A stretch of 64,000 nt of DNA, taken from assembly GCA_028687995.1 (NCBI GenBank), contig JAQTZA010000013.1, forward strand, positions 1-64,000, in the 5' to 3' direction. The notes under the pieces were generated by a model that made no database searches, was not told the origin of the DNA, and saw only the letters and a list, made by a program, of their open reading frames with translations. Positions within the stretch are counted from its first letter, which is position 1. Each line of letters begins with the position of its first letter. Below, one piece after another: positions 30,456 through 40,497 of this stretch. This DNA comes from Bacteroidales bacterium. GTDB taxonomy: Bacteria; Bacteroidota; Bacteroidia; Bacteroidales; UBA7332. Made by a program: the position numbers and the translations under genes.

Positions 30456-31388
30456 CTACAACTTCACTTTTTTAACATTCAGTTTGTCAATATCTTGCGT
30501 TCCCACTTTCAGTTGTTCGGCTAACTCAATGTAGCGTACATCTTTTAGGTCGGTTGGTTTCACTTGCGAAAACATTTTGATGGCGGCAGTATCCACTGCA
30601 ACATAATCTCTCGACACGAGCAACGACTTAAGAATAACAGCATCTGCTTCCGATTTGCCTTGCGGACCATTCGATTTCAAAATACGGTATGCATCCACAA
30701 AATTTAGAGCAGGACGTTTTGGGTAAGTAGCTATATCAGCAATACACTGATGTAAATCATGTCCATGAAAAAATTGCCTATCCCACACAATGCCCATCAG
30801 ATTTTTCATTGTGATCGACATTTTTGCCCCACCATGGTGTTTTAATATCGGAACATTGAACCACACATCGCAATCGAGAATGGCCTCGTGAATTTTCGTT
30901 TTCTTCAAGTTGACTCCTTTTGGCAAATCGACTTCCCTGTACATCGACTCATCATTACCAGGCACCATACGACCGCCAGCAGCTATTACTGCCTTTTCTA
31001 TTCCGCTATTTTGATAGCATTTTTGCCAATTATTGCAGGTATGATCAAATACCAATACCTCTTTTGCACCAGCAGATTTACACTGTTTTATTAATGCTGC
31101 AATAAGTTCAGGATTGGTATTAGCGGCCAGTTCTGGCGTGCGATCCCAACCAATATTGGGTTTAATCACCACTTTCTGTCCTTTTTTTACAAATTGCTGA
31201 ATTCCACCCAACTCTTTTAAGGCTCGTATTAACATCACTTCGGGTTCACCGCCCATAATTGCGACTAAATCGGGTGAAGATTGTACCAACATGGATTCAG
31301 CAGAGTTTACCGAAGCAAACACTTCTCTACCAAAAACGGATGCCAATCCTACCAATCCAGCGGACTTAAAAAAATCTCTTCGTTTCAT
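30456..31388 (-). CDS. DUF362 domain protein with Tat-like signal
   Basis: MKRRDFFKSAGLVGLASVFG; VVIKPNIGWDRTPE; LKHHGGAKMSITMKNLMGI; 3-nt gap to the polyferredoxin gene. Confidence 0.88.
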   Translation of the reverse strand: MKRRDFFKSAGLVGLASVFGREVFASVNSAESMLVQSSPDLVAIMGGEPEVMLIRALKELGGIQQFVKKGQKVVIKPNIGWDRTPELAANTNPELIAALIKQCKSAGAKEVLVFDHTCNNWQKCYQNSGIEKAVIAAGGRMVPGNDESMYREVDLPKGVNLKKTKIHEAILDCDVWFNVPILKHHGGAKMSITMKNLMGIVWDRQFFHGHDLHQCIADIATYPKRPALNFVDAYRILKSNGPQGKSEADAVILKSLLVSRDYVAVDTAAIKMFSQVKPTDLKDVRYIELAEQLKVGTQDIDKLNVKKVKL

Positions 31389-31588
31389 AAAACTATCTCC
31401 TTTGAATTGAAAATTTTGAAATCTTAAAAGAATTGTTACACAGTATTTAGAATGCTAATAAATAGCGACTTAAATAGAAATAGGTGGAAATTCAAAGATA
31501 TAAAAATTTGGGAAAATGCAGATAATTTTGGATGGTTTTATCTTTTATTGTGATATGAAGAAGTTGTAAAAAATGGTACAATAATTGA

Positions 31589-31798
31589 CTATGCTACATT
31601 TGCCTGAAAACAAAAAGAGAGGGTATCGAAATCAATTTTCTTACCCTCTCTTCGTTTGTAGTGCTTTTTAGATGTATGCACTTTGGTGACAGCCTTGAAT
31701 CCTCCTGAATTCTCGAGCTCTACTTCTCGATCAGCTCGTTTGATGGCTTTCATATAATCCATCCGAGTGATTTTACTCTGTAAATTCTTCTTTTTCAT
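31589..31798 (-). CDS. Small basic hypothetical protein, 69 aa
   Basis: Isolated ORF with basic central segment; no recognised family. Confidence 0.5.
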   Translation of the reverse strand: MKKKNLQSKITRMDYMKAIKRADREVELENSGGFKAVTKVHTSKKHYKRREGKKIDFDTLSFCFQANVA

Positions 31799-31929
31799 AG
31801 TTTTAAATATATATATTCGCTACAAAGATACATAGTTATAAATATAATATTTACATTTACATCTTAAATCTAAACATTTTTTAATAAGATATGTTTAGAT
31901 TATATGTATTTACCTCTAAATCTAATATT

Positions 31930-32142
31930 ATGAAGAAAAACATGGGTCTAGTTGACAAAGTCATTCGAATTATTGTTGCAATTGTAATTGGTGTTCTTTA
32001 TCTAACACACGTTATTTCTGGCACATTGGCTACTGTACTGTTAGTCTTAGCAGTCGTTTTCGTTGCTACAGCATTTCTGAGTTTTTGTCCACTTTATGCT
32101 CCTTTCGGGTTAAAGACTTGCAAAACTGAGGAAAAAGAATAA
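31930..32142 (+). CDS. DUF2892 (YgaP-like) membrane protein
   Basis: MKKNMGLVDKVIRIIVAIVIGVLYL...CPLYAPFGLKTCK. Confidence 0.85.
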   Translation: MKKNMGLVDKVIRIIVAIVIGVLYLTHVISGTLATVLLVLAVVFVATAFLSFCPLYAPFGLKTCKTEEKE

Positions 32143-32156
32143 TTATTTTTCTCCAC

Positions 32157-32194
32157 AAAAAAAGAGGGAATGGTACCAAACTATTCCCTCTTTT
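32157..32194. terminator. Bidirectional terminator
   Basis: AAAAGAGGGAATggt/actATTCCCTCTTTT between convergent genes. Confidence 0.75.
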
Positions 32195-32210
32195 GCATTT
32201 CAATAGTCAA

Positions 32211-33917
32211 CTATTGTTGACGATAAGTATCGAGGTTATCCACTGCAAAATGGTGAATAAAATCGGCATGACCAACTAACTGAGCTTCGCCGTAATTGAT
32301 ATAAACCTCTGCTGAGCGACGGAAAGACTCGTTGCGTGAAGCATCGAGCAACAACAAATAGCCCATAATGATGTGCCCAGCCATTTCGACTAAACGACGA
32401 GCATGAAAATCGATATACTCAGTATCATTCGCTGCTTTTACTTTTTCAGTTGTGTCTTCGAAGATTGCAGTCATTTCAATCAAACGATTGCGGAAGCTGA
32501 GTAATTCTGGAGAGAAATCAGAAGCCTCGTATTCACGAATCATCGACAAGTAATTTCCGGTTGTGACGTGGCGAATGGCAGCTACAACTTGTAATTGAGT
32601 CGTTCCTTCGTAAATAGAAGTGATACGTGCATCGCGATAGATTCGTTCACAAGCGTAATCTTTCATAAAGCCGGATCCACCGTGAATTTGGATTGAATCG
32701 TAGGCATTTTGATTAGAGTATTCGCTTGCCATTCCTTTACCAAGTGGTGTACAAGCATCTGCCATTTTCTGATATTTCTTCATCTCAGTGCGCTCATCTG
32801 GTGTCAGTTTGCGCTCTTTCGAAATATCTTCATACGTTTTGTACATATCCACGAAACGAGTTGTTTCGTACAACAAGGTGCGCGATGCATCGAGTTTTGC
32901 TTTCATGATTGACAACATCTCGTAAACTGCAGGGAACTCAATAATCGGTTTTCCGAATTGAGAGCGATCACGCGCATAAGCCAAAGCTTCGCGGTAAGCT
33001 GCTTCACAAAGTCCGACAGATTGTGCTGTGATACCCAGACGAGCACTGTTCATCAACGCCATAACGTATTTGATCAAACCCATCTTACGGTCGCCACACA
33101 ATTCTGCCTTGGCATTGCGGAATACCAATTCACACGTTGGCGAACCTTTGATACCCATTTTATTTTCGATACGACGAACGGTGACACCGCCATCGTTTTT
33201 GTCATACAAAAACATCGAAAGACCACGACCATCTTTGGTTCCATCTTCAGAACGAGCCAAAACGAGTGAAATATGACCATCTCCATTGGTAATGAAGCGT
33301 TTAACGCCATTCAAGTACCAATTTCCATCTTCATTATTGTAGCTTGCGCGCAACATTACGGCTTGTAAATCGGAACCAGCATCGGGTTCTGTCAAGTCCA
33401 TCGCCATGGTCTCGCCGGCACAAACGCGTGGAAGATATTTTTTGCGTTGTTCTTCGTTTGCAAACTCGTAAATGGTTTCGGCGCAATCCTGCAAACCCCA
33501 GATATTCACGAAGCCAGCATCGGCACGGCTCACCATATCGGCTGCCATAATATATGGAACAAGCGAAAAGTTCATTCCATTGTAGCGGCGAGGCAACGAG
33601 ATCCCCATCAATCCTGCTTTAATCAGCGCATCGAGGTTCACTTGCGTTCCTTTTGCGTAAACTACGTGTCCATCAACTACGTGAGGACCCTCGTGGTCGA
33701 TACTTTCAGCGTTTGGCGCCACGATGTCAGCACAGATTTCGCCTACAATTTCGAGCACTTTCTCATAGCTATCCATCGCATCTTCGAAGTCAATCGGTGC
33801 ATAATCAAACTTTTGCGCATCGCTATAGCCGCGTTCGCGCAACTCCACAATCCGACTCATCAGTGGGTGAGTCAAATGGTGTTTTAGGTCGGTATTATCA
33901 AAATAGTAATTTGCCAT
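32211..33917 (-). CDS. Acyl-CoA dehydrogenase
   Basis: MAMDLTEPDAGSDLQAV, IQIHGGSGFMKDYACERIYRDARITSIYEGTTQLQ. Confidence 0.94.
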   Translation of the reverse strand: MANYYFDNTDLKHHLTHPLMSRIVELRERGYSDAQKFDYAPIDFEDAMDSYEKVLEIVGEICADIVAPNAESIDHEGPHVVDGHVVYAKGTQVNLDALIKAGLMGISLPRRYNGMNFSLVPYIMAADMVSRADAGFVNIWGLQDCAETIYEFANEEQRKKYLPRVCAGETMAMDLTEPDAGSDLQAVMLRASYNNEDGNWYLNGVKRFITNGDGHISLVLARSEDGTKDGRGLSMFLYDKNDGGVTVRRIENKMGIKGSPTCELVFRNAKAELCGDRKMGLIKYVMALMNSARLGITAQSVGLCEAAYREALAYARDRSQFGKPIIEFPAVYEMLSIMKAKLDASRTLLYETTRFVDMYKTYEDISKERKLTPDERTEMKKYQKMADACTPLGKGMASEYSNQNAYDSIQIHGGSGFMKDYACERIYRDARITSIYEGTTQLQVVAAIRHVTTGNYLSMIREYEASDFSPELLSFRNRLIEMTAIFEDTTEKVKAANDTEYIDFHARRLVEMAGHIIMGYLLLLDASRNESFRRSAEVYINYGEAQLVGHADFIHHFAVDNLDTYRQQ

Positions 33918-34114
33918 TTTTTTTAGAAGTTATCGGGAGTTAAAGTAGTTATAGGTTATGAATTATGAGTTAAGACATATAACTTCCAAGCGATCCCGAG
34001 ATTAATATTCTCTTTTTGTTGAATGAGCCAAATTTAAAGTAGCCGTTCGTTTTCTATTCTCTAACTTCTTAGCGAAGCGATAACTTCTTCTAACTTCTTT
34101 AACTCCTCAATTTT

Positions 34115-35134
34115 TTACTTACTGTTCTTTTTGTAATATTTAATCATCTTTGGAATCACATCCTCGACCGTTCCGTTGATCACGTAATCAGCAATTTGGT
34201 TGATTGGTGCCTGCTCATCGTTATTGATTGAGATGATAATGGCACTCTCCTGCATACCTGCAATGTGCTGAATTTGTCCTGAAATACCACAAGCAATGTA
34301 GAGTTTCGGACGAACAGTAACTCCCGTTTGACCAATCTGACGTTCGTGATCCGAATATCCGGCATCCACAGCAGCACGTGAAGCTCCAACTTCGCCACCT
34401 ATCGTTGCAGCTAAATCATCCAACAGTTTGAAATTCTCTTTCGAGCCAACACCATAACCACCAGCAACAATAATTGGCGATGCTTTGAGATTCACTTTCG
34501 ATTTCTCGATATGGCGCTCAATGATGTCAATCACGAAATCTGTTTTCGACACATATTTACTCACATCAAGTTTCACCACTTCACCTTTGTGGTTTGGTTT
34601 GTAGAGCTCTTTTTTCATCACACCTTCGCGCACGGTAGCCATTTGCGGACGACAATCTGGATTGACAATCCACGCAACAATATTACCACCAAAAGCAGGT
34701 CTAATCTGATACAACAAATTTTTATAAACCTTACCCTCTTTTTTCTCTTCGTGATCTCCGATTTCGAGAGCTGTGCAATCTGCCGTTAAACCACTGTGTA
34801 AAGCAGAAGAAACACGAGGACCCAAATCGCGACCAATGCTGGTAGCACCAAGTAAACAAACTTGTGGTTGTTGCTCTTTAAAAAGATTAATCATCACCGA
34901 CGAATGTGGCAATGTAGAGAATGGATAGAGGCGAGCATCGTCTGCAACAAATACAGTATCAGCTCCATAAGGAATAATCTGGCTCTCTATTCCGTCCAGA
35001 TTTGAGCCAACCACCAGTGCCTCTAACTTGCACTTTAGTTGATTGGCGAGGCTACGACCTTTGGTCAACAGCTCAAGACTCACATCACTGACGATGCCAT
35101 CTTCAATTTCGCAATATACAAATAGATTGTTCAT
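34115..35134 (-). CDS. etfA: Electron transfer flavoprotein subunit alpha
   Basis: GGYGVGSKENFKLLDDLAATIGGEVGASRAAVDAGY, GQTGVTVRPKLYIACGISGQIQHIAGM. Confidence 0.95.
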   Translation of the reverse strand: MNNLFVYCEIEDGIVSDVSLELLTKGRSLANQLKCKLEALVVGSNLDGIESQIIPYGADTVFVADDARLYPFSTLPHSSVMINLFKEQQPQVCLLGATSIGRDLGPRVSSALHSGLTADCTALEIGDHEEKKEGKVYKNLLYQIRPAFGGNIVAWIVNPDCRPQMATVREGVMKKELYKPNHKGEVVKLDVSKYVSKTDFVIDIIERHIEKSKVNLKASPIIVAGGYGVGSKENFKLLDDLAATIGGEVGASRAAVDAGYSDHERQIGQTGVTVRPKLYIACGISGQIQHIAGMQESAIIISINNDEQAPINQIADYVINGTVEDVIPKMIKYYKKNSK

Positions 35135-35257
35135 TTATTTTTAGAATTAATCGGAAGGGATAGAAGTTATGGCGTCAAACAATTGATACATCCATAAATT
35201 CAATCCGTTGAATTTTAATTTACCTAATCAGTATTAAATTTATCAAACCAATGAGAA

Positions 35258-36130
35258 TCATCCAATCGTATGATTTTCAATCAATTCAAACATCAAATGA
35301 TCGATATCTAAATCAGAAGATGAGAGAACAAGATTCTCCTTTGCCTGAAAAACAACGTTTTCTATTTTCTTCACTTTAGTAGGTGAACCAGACAAACCAA
35401 CTTGTACCAAATCAGCATTCACATCGGCAACGCCCCACTCTACCAAATTGAGGTATGGACGGCTATCGAACATATCGGTATAATCGACATTCGCATTTTG
35501 CTTTTCAGTGATGGTTTTTGCATATTTGTATTTCATCACACGCTTTGCATTACGTGGTCTGCAATCGTCAGCCGAACCGTTCACGGTTAGCAACAGTGGC
35601 ATTTTGCCTTCCACCACTTCCACTCCACTTTCCAAACGACGTTTTACACGCAGTTTACCACCTTTCACTGTTTGAACCTCTTCGGCATACGTGATTTGTG
35701 GAATACCAAGCTTCTCGGCTACTTGTGGTCCTACCTGAGCAGTATCTCCGTCAATTGCCTGACGACCACAGATAATGACATCGTAGGCACCCATTTTGCG
35801 AATGGCACATGCCAACGCATAAGAAGTTGCTAATGTATCGGCTCCTGCAAAGGCACGGTCTGTCAACAACACACCTCCATCGGCTCCTCGATACAAACCT
35901 TCACGAATAATTTCTGCTGCACGACCAGGACCCATCGTGAGTAAATGAATAGTTGATCCTGGGTTGTTTTCTTTTAATTGTAACGCTTGCTCCAACGCAT
36001 TCAAATCCTCAGGATTGAAAATAGCAGGAAGCGCAGCGCGATTCACCGTTCCATCGGCTTTCATCGCATCTTTTCCCACATTTCGTGTGTCGGGAACTTG
36101 TTTTGCTAAGACAATGATTTTTAGACTCAT
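35258..36130 (-). CDS. etfB: Electron transfer flavoprotein subunit beta
   Basis: IVLAKQVPDT..., INPEDLNALEQAL-like region, GRQAIDGDTAQVGPQVAE. Confidence 0.94.
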   Translation of the reverse strand: MSLKIIVLAKQVPDTRNVGKDAMKADGTVNRAALPAIFNPEDLNALEQALQLKENNPGSTIHLLTMGPGRAAEIIREGLYRGADGGVLLTDRAFAGADTLATSYALACAIRKMGAYDVIICGRQAIDGDTAQVGPQVAEKLGIPQITYAEEVQTVKGGKLRVKRRLESGVEVVEGKMPLLLTVNGSADDCRPRNAKRVMKYKYAKTITEKQNANVDYTDMFDSRPYLNLVEWGVADVNADLVQVGLSGSPTKVKKIENVVFQAKENLVLSSSDLDIDHLMFELIENHTIG

Positions 36131-36155
36131 TGATGATAAAATTTAGGTTATTATT

Positions 36156-36260
36156 AGCCTCCCCATCCCCTCCAAAGGAGGGGTTTCAAGAGTACATTGA
36201 TTATTTATTTTAGTTCCAACACATTTCCCCCTCCCTTTTGGGGAGGGCTGGGGTGGGGCT
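36156..36260. repeat. Paired G/C-rich palindromic repeats in the etfB-lpdA intergenic region
   Basis: CCCCTCCAAAGGAGGGG (36167-36183) and CCCCCTCCCTTTTGGGGAGGGCTGGGGTGGGGCT (36227-36260); outer arms AGCCtCCCCAtCCCC and GGGGtGGGGCT are also inverted. Confidence 0.7.
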
Positions 36261-37596
36261 ATATTTCTTTAAAAATTTCGCTCACCGATGGATGAGGAAA
36301 TACAGTACGCTGCCATTTTGTCAATGTCATTCGAGCGTCTATTGCCATGGCTGCTAAAGCAATCAATTCCGAAGCAGGATTTCCAAAAATATGTACACCG
36401 ATCACTCTTTCCGACTCATCGAGAATGACCTTAAACAAGCCATTAAATAATTCGTTTTCTGCCACAAAACGCCCAGAAAAAGTCATTGGATTATTTTTGA
36501 CAGAATAAGTGATAAACTTAGACTGTGCACTCTCCTCTGTTTCGCCAATGCCTGCCACTTCAGGGTTGGTGTACACCACCGCCGGAATAGAGTTGTAGCT
36601 CATTTTGTCGGTTTTACCCAAAATATGATTGACTGCTACTTCGGCTTCTCGAACCGCAGTGTGGGCAAGCAACGAAAAGCCAGTCACATCGCCACAAGCA
36701 TAAATATTCGCTTGCGAAGTCTGCATATTTTGATTAACGGCAAGTCCGTTTTTGTATCGTTTGATTTCAATATTTTCAAGTCCAAAACCGTTCAGAACTG
36801 GTCGGCGACCTACGCTGAGTAGGATTTTACCCGCTTCAATAGTCGATTTATTACCATTTACTTCCACTTCTACGGCAGAATTTGATAGAGCAATGACCTT
36901 GGTCGAAAGCATAAACTTCACGCCTTTTTTGGTATATTCTGCACGAAGCAAAGCAGAAATCTCTCGATCCATTCCGGTGAGAATTTCATCAATCATCTCT
37001 ACCACTGTGACAGGTACACCCATGCTGGTGTAGAAAGATGCAAACTCCACACCAATCACTCCACCACCAATAATGACGAGCGACGATGGAAGTTCTTTCG
37101 ATTCAAGTGCTTCGGTGCTTGTCCAATAGTTGGTTTCTGATAGTCCGGGAATGGGAGGAATTACCGTTTCGCTACCCGTGCACAGAATCAATTTACGTGC
37201 CTGATAGGTTTCTTCACCCACGGCAATTGAGACCACCTCTTCATTTGCAGAAACAACAGATGCTTCACCCATTACTGTCAATACCTCGTGGGCAGCCAGT
37301 TTGGCACGTACACCTGCTGTGAGTTTTTTCACAACCTTGGTTTTACGTTGAATAATTTTTGGTAAATCAAATGTAGGTTCGGCGGAGATAATGCCGTATT
37401 TTGAGGAGTTTTTGATAGAATCTATAATCTTGGCAGAGTAGAGCAACGTCTTTGTGGGTATGCACCCAACATTGAGACATACCCCGCCAACAGCAGATTT
37501 TTCAAATAAAATAGTCTTTAATCCATTGGTAGCAGACTTCTCAGCAGCCGTATAGCCAGCTGGTCCACCCCCAATAATTGCGACATCAAAAATCAT
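36259..37596 (-). CDS. lpdA: Dihydrolipoyl dehydrogenase
   Basis: IGGGPAGYTAAEKSATNGLKTILFEKSAVGGVCLNVGCIPTKTLL. Confidence 0.95.
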   Translation of the reverse strand: MIFDVAIIGGGPAGYTAAEKSATNGLKTILFEKSAVGGVCLNVGCIPTKTLLYSAKIIDSIKNSSKYGIISAEPTFDLPKIIQRKTKVVKKLTAGVRAKLAAHEVLTVMGEASVVSANEEVVSIAVGEETYQARKLILCTGSETVIPPIPGLSETNYWTSTEALESKELPSSLVIIGGGVIGVEFASFYTSMGVPVTVVEMIDEILTGMDREISALLRAEYTKKGVKFMLSTKVIALSNSAVEVEVNGNKSTIEAGKILLSVGRRPVLNGFGLENIEIKRYKNGLAVNQNMQTSQANIYACGDVTGFSLLAHTAVREAEVAVNHILGKTDKMSYNSIPAVVYTNPEVAGIGETEESAQSKFITYSVKNNPMTFSGRFVAENELFNGLFKVILDESERVIGVHIFGNPASELIALAAMAIDARMTLTKWQRTVFPHPSVSEIFKEI

Positions 37597-37960
37597 AGTA
37601 TTAAGTTTTCGGTTTGCCTCGCAAATTTAACCCAATATTTCTAAATGCGAGCAACTTAACACCTTTTTCACACACCTAACTCCCTTATTTTGAACGATGC
37701 AAAATAAGGATTCTCACCACAGTAACTATTAGCGCCCGTACCTATTCAACAGATTGTCATGATTGACTACATAAATAGTGAATTTACGTATAAAAAATCT
37801 GTAGAATAGGCACTACTCTAATGGAGAGTGGTAATAGAAAAATAAAATTTATTTCTAAAATATAATTACAATGCAAACTTTTAGACACAATTTTGACAGT
37901 GCACTCTATTTGCTATTTCTAAATTAAATTCTGAACGATTTCAGAAACAAATCTCTAATT

Positions 37961-39742
37961 TCACTCTACAAATGCAATAATTTCACCTTTCTGCACAACA
38001 TCACCCTGTTTAGCATAAGTGCGAAGTACTTTTCCATTGTATGGCGAAATTATTTTTTCGTTTCCATAAAAAGTTTGAATAAAACAGAACGGCGTATTTT
38101 CTTTTACCGCAGAGCCGATAGTGGGTGCTTTCGATTTATCGAGTAAATCAATCTCCCACAATACTTTACCACGGACTTGCGATTGTATCGGTTTAGCATT
38201 TGGATATTTCGTAAGCATATCTGCCACATCTATTTTCGGCATATCGAGTACAGGACGTGTTGTGACGATAGGCGCGTTTGCTTTCAATTTTTCGGCTTCG
38301 AGCTCCTGTTCAAAGCGTTTCTTGGCCACACCACTCTTGTAATCACGATATTGACGGTCGTGCATGGCAAGCTCCAGTAACTCTTCGTCGTCTTCACCAC
38401 AATCCCAACCGTTCTCAGCCATTTCGGCGCGGTATTTGTCCAGTTCATTCGGAAACGCATCTTGCGGATTTCCTTCGTAAAACTCTAAACCATGTTGCTT
38501 CACAAGGTCGATAATTTCAGGAGCCAATGGCCCTGGCAAGCGACCAGTCTTGCCTAAAATCATGTCCCATGAATTTTTGTCGATGGTGCTCCAGCGTGGT
38601 TCGCCTTTCAAGGTGTGCATCACATTCATCAACGCAATGTTCTTTACATATTGGCTAAAAGGAGTCACAAGTGGTGGATAGCCAAGTTTTGGCCATATAT
38701 ATTCAACTTCTTGAAACAACAATACAACCAAATCGCTCAAACTCACTTCTGATTTATTCTGATTGCGCAAAGCCATATTTATTGCACTGTGCATTCCCTT
38801 AAGATCAGCCATCATCGAACCCATCATGCCTCCTGGAAGTCCACATCCTACTAATAAAGAGGTCATGATTTTGTTTCCTGGATCGATAAAGTAACCCAAA
38901 AAATCATCAATAAATGATTGAGTCATCTGGCGAGCTTCCATGTAAGCCTTCATATTGATTTCTGGGACCTTGAAGCCTGCATCTTTCAGCATTGCCTGAA
39001 TGGTAATCACATCAGGGTGCACCATTCCCCAAGACAAAGGCTCCATTGCCACATCGAGATAATCAGCACCTGCCTGTGCTACTTCGAGCATTGATGCCAC
39101 GGAAAATCCGGGTCCAGTATGTCCGTGATATTGTATTACAAGGTGAGGATATTTCTTTTTGATAGCAGCAGTCAGACCACCAAGGAAAGCTGGACGACCA
39201 ATACCAGCCATGTCTTTCAAACAGATTTCGTCGCAACCAAATGCTACTACCTCATCCACCATTTTCAGGTAATATTCGATGGTGTGTATCGGTGAGTTGG
39301 TTATGCACAATGCTACCTGCGAAATCATACCTGCCTGTTTGGCATATTTTACCGACAGTTCCAAATTTCGAGTATCATTCAGGCCACAAAACGAGCGTGA
39401 GATATTCGTTCTTTGTGACTTTTTCACTTTGAAGAACAGTTCGCGCACATCGGCAGGAACCGGATACATTCGGAGTCCGTTCAATCCACGTTCCAACATG
39501 TGTGTCTGAATACCCTTTTCGTTGAAAAGTCGTGTCCAATCTCTTACTGCTCTGTTTGGGTTTTCTCCAAAGAGCAAATTAACTTGCTCGAAAGCACCAC
39601 CATTGGTTTCAACTCGGGCAAAACAACCCATTTCTACAATTAAAGGGGCAATTTGGGTCAGCTGATCCACGCGGGGAACATATTTACCGGATGCTTGCCA
39701 CATATCACGATAAACCAAACTGAATTTAATCTCTTTCGCCAT
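37961..39742 (-). CDS. OadA/pyruvate carboxylase subunit B-like carboxyltransferase with degenerate biotinyl-like C-terminus
   Basis: KEIKFSLVYRDMWQA..., EICLKDMAGIGRP, YHGHTGPG. The C-terminal barrel has QTFYGNE where AMKMENE is expected. Confidence 0.88.
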   Translation of the reverse strand: MAKEIKFSLVYRDMWQASGKYVPRVDQLTQIAPLIVEMGCFARVETNGGAFEQVNLLFGENPNRAVRDWTRLFNEKGIQTHMLERGLNGLRMYPVPADVRELFFKVKKSQRTNISRSFCGLNDTRNLELSVKYAKQAGMISQVALCITNSPIHTIEYYLKMVDEVVAFGCDEICLKDMAGIGRPAFLGGLTAAIKKKYPHLVIQYHGHTGPGFSVASMLEVAQAGADYLDVAMEPLSWGMVHPDVITIQAMLKDAGFKVPEINMKAYMEARQMTQSFIDDFLGYFIDPGNKIMTSLLVGCGLPGGMMGSMMADLKGMHSAINMALRNQNKSEVSLSDLVVLLFQEVEYIWPKLGYPPLVTPFSQYVKNIALMNVMHTLKGEPRWSTIDKNSWDMILGKTGRLPGPLAPEIIDLVKQHGLEFYEGNPQDAFPNELDKYRAEMAENGWDCGEDDEELLELAMHDRQYRDYKSGVAKKRFEQELEAEKLKANAPIVTTRPVLDMPKIDVADMLTKYPNAKPIQSQVRGKVLWEIDLLDKSKAPTIGSAVKENTPFCFIQTFYGNEKIISPYNGKVLRTYAKQGDVVQKGEIIAFVE

Positions 39743-40018
39743 ATAATTAAGGAAATATTTCCGCAAATATATCCAAAATTATTTTACTTGCAAATTGAAA
39801 GGCAATATTTTTTTATGATAATTTCAAACCGCACAAAAGGGAATAAAATGTGCAATAATCACAATGAAGAAGAATTATAAATAACTGATTATGTGGTATA
39901 TTAACTATTTAAATCGATTATAAAAAAGCGCAAGTTACAGTTTATAACGAGTCAACATAAATAAGAGATAAAATTAAGACTCAAAAATATTATCGTATAC
40001 ATATTTTCACATAATCCA

Positions 40019-40477
40019 TTATTTAAACGGATGATTCAGCAAATTAGAATTGTAGTACCGTGCATCGTCCGATACCTCCTCACCTACCCAATCTGGTTTT
40101 TCGAATACTGTATCTTCGGTTGGTAGCTCAATTTCAGCAACGACAAGACCTTCGTTTTTGCCACTAAACTCATCCACTTCCCATACAAATCCACCAAACG
40201 ATACTCGATAGCGTACCTTTTCAATCTCCGGCAATGTGCAGAGGTTGTCGAGCATCACTTCAGCATCATCTAATGGTATCTCGTATTCAAACTCCGATCT
40301 TGAAATTCCTACACTTTTCCCTTTTATTGTCAAATATCCTTTATCGCCAGCAATGCGCACACGCACAACGCCCGATTCGTTGTTCGACAGGTAGTTTTGA
40401 CGGTAATACACTCCCTCTGCTTCGCGTTTGTAAGCATCTGAGTTGACGAGGAATTTGCGTTCGATTTCTGTGGACAT
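40019..40477 (-). CDS. CYTH domain protein
   Basis: MSTEIERKFLV... with ExExK motif, 152 aa. Confidence 0.92.
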   Translation of the reverse strand: MSTEIERKFLVNSDAYKREAEGVYYRQNYLSNNESGVVRVRIAGDKGYLTIKGKSVGISRSEFEYEIPLDDAEVMLDNLCTLPEIEKVRYRVSFGGFVWEVDEFSGKNEGLVVAEIELPTEDTVFEKPDWVGEEVSDDARYYNSNLLNHPFK

Positions 40478-40497
40478 AAGGTTTGTTTTTTGTTATA

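Noticed and set aside
33447-33887. 146-aa plus-strand ORF antisense to the acyl-CoA dehydrogenase
   Set aside because: Antisense shadow ORF of a well-supported gene; His/Arg/Ser-rich as expected from codon bias.
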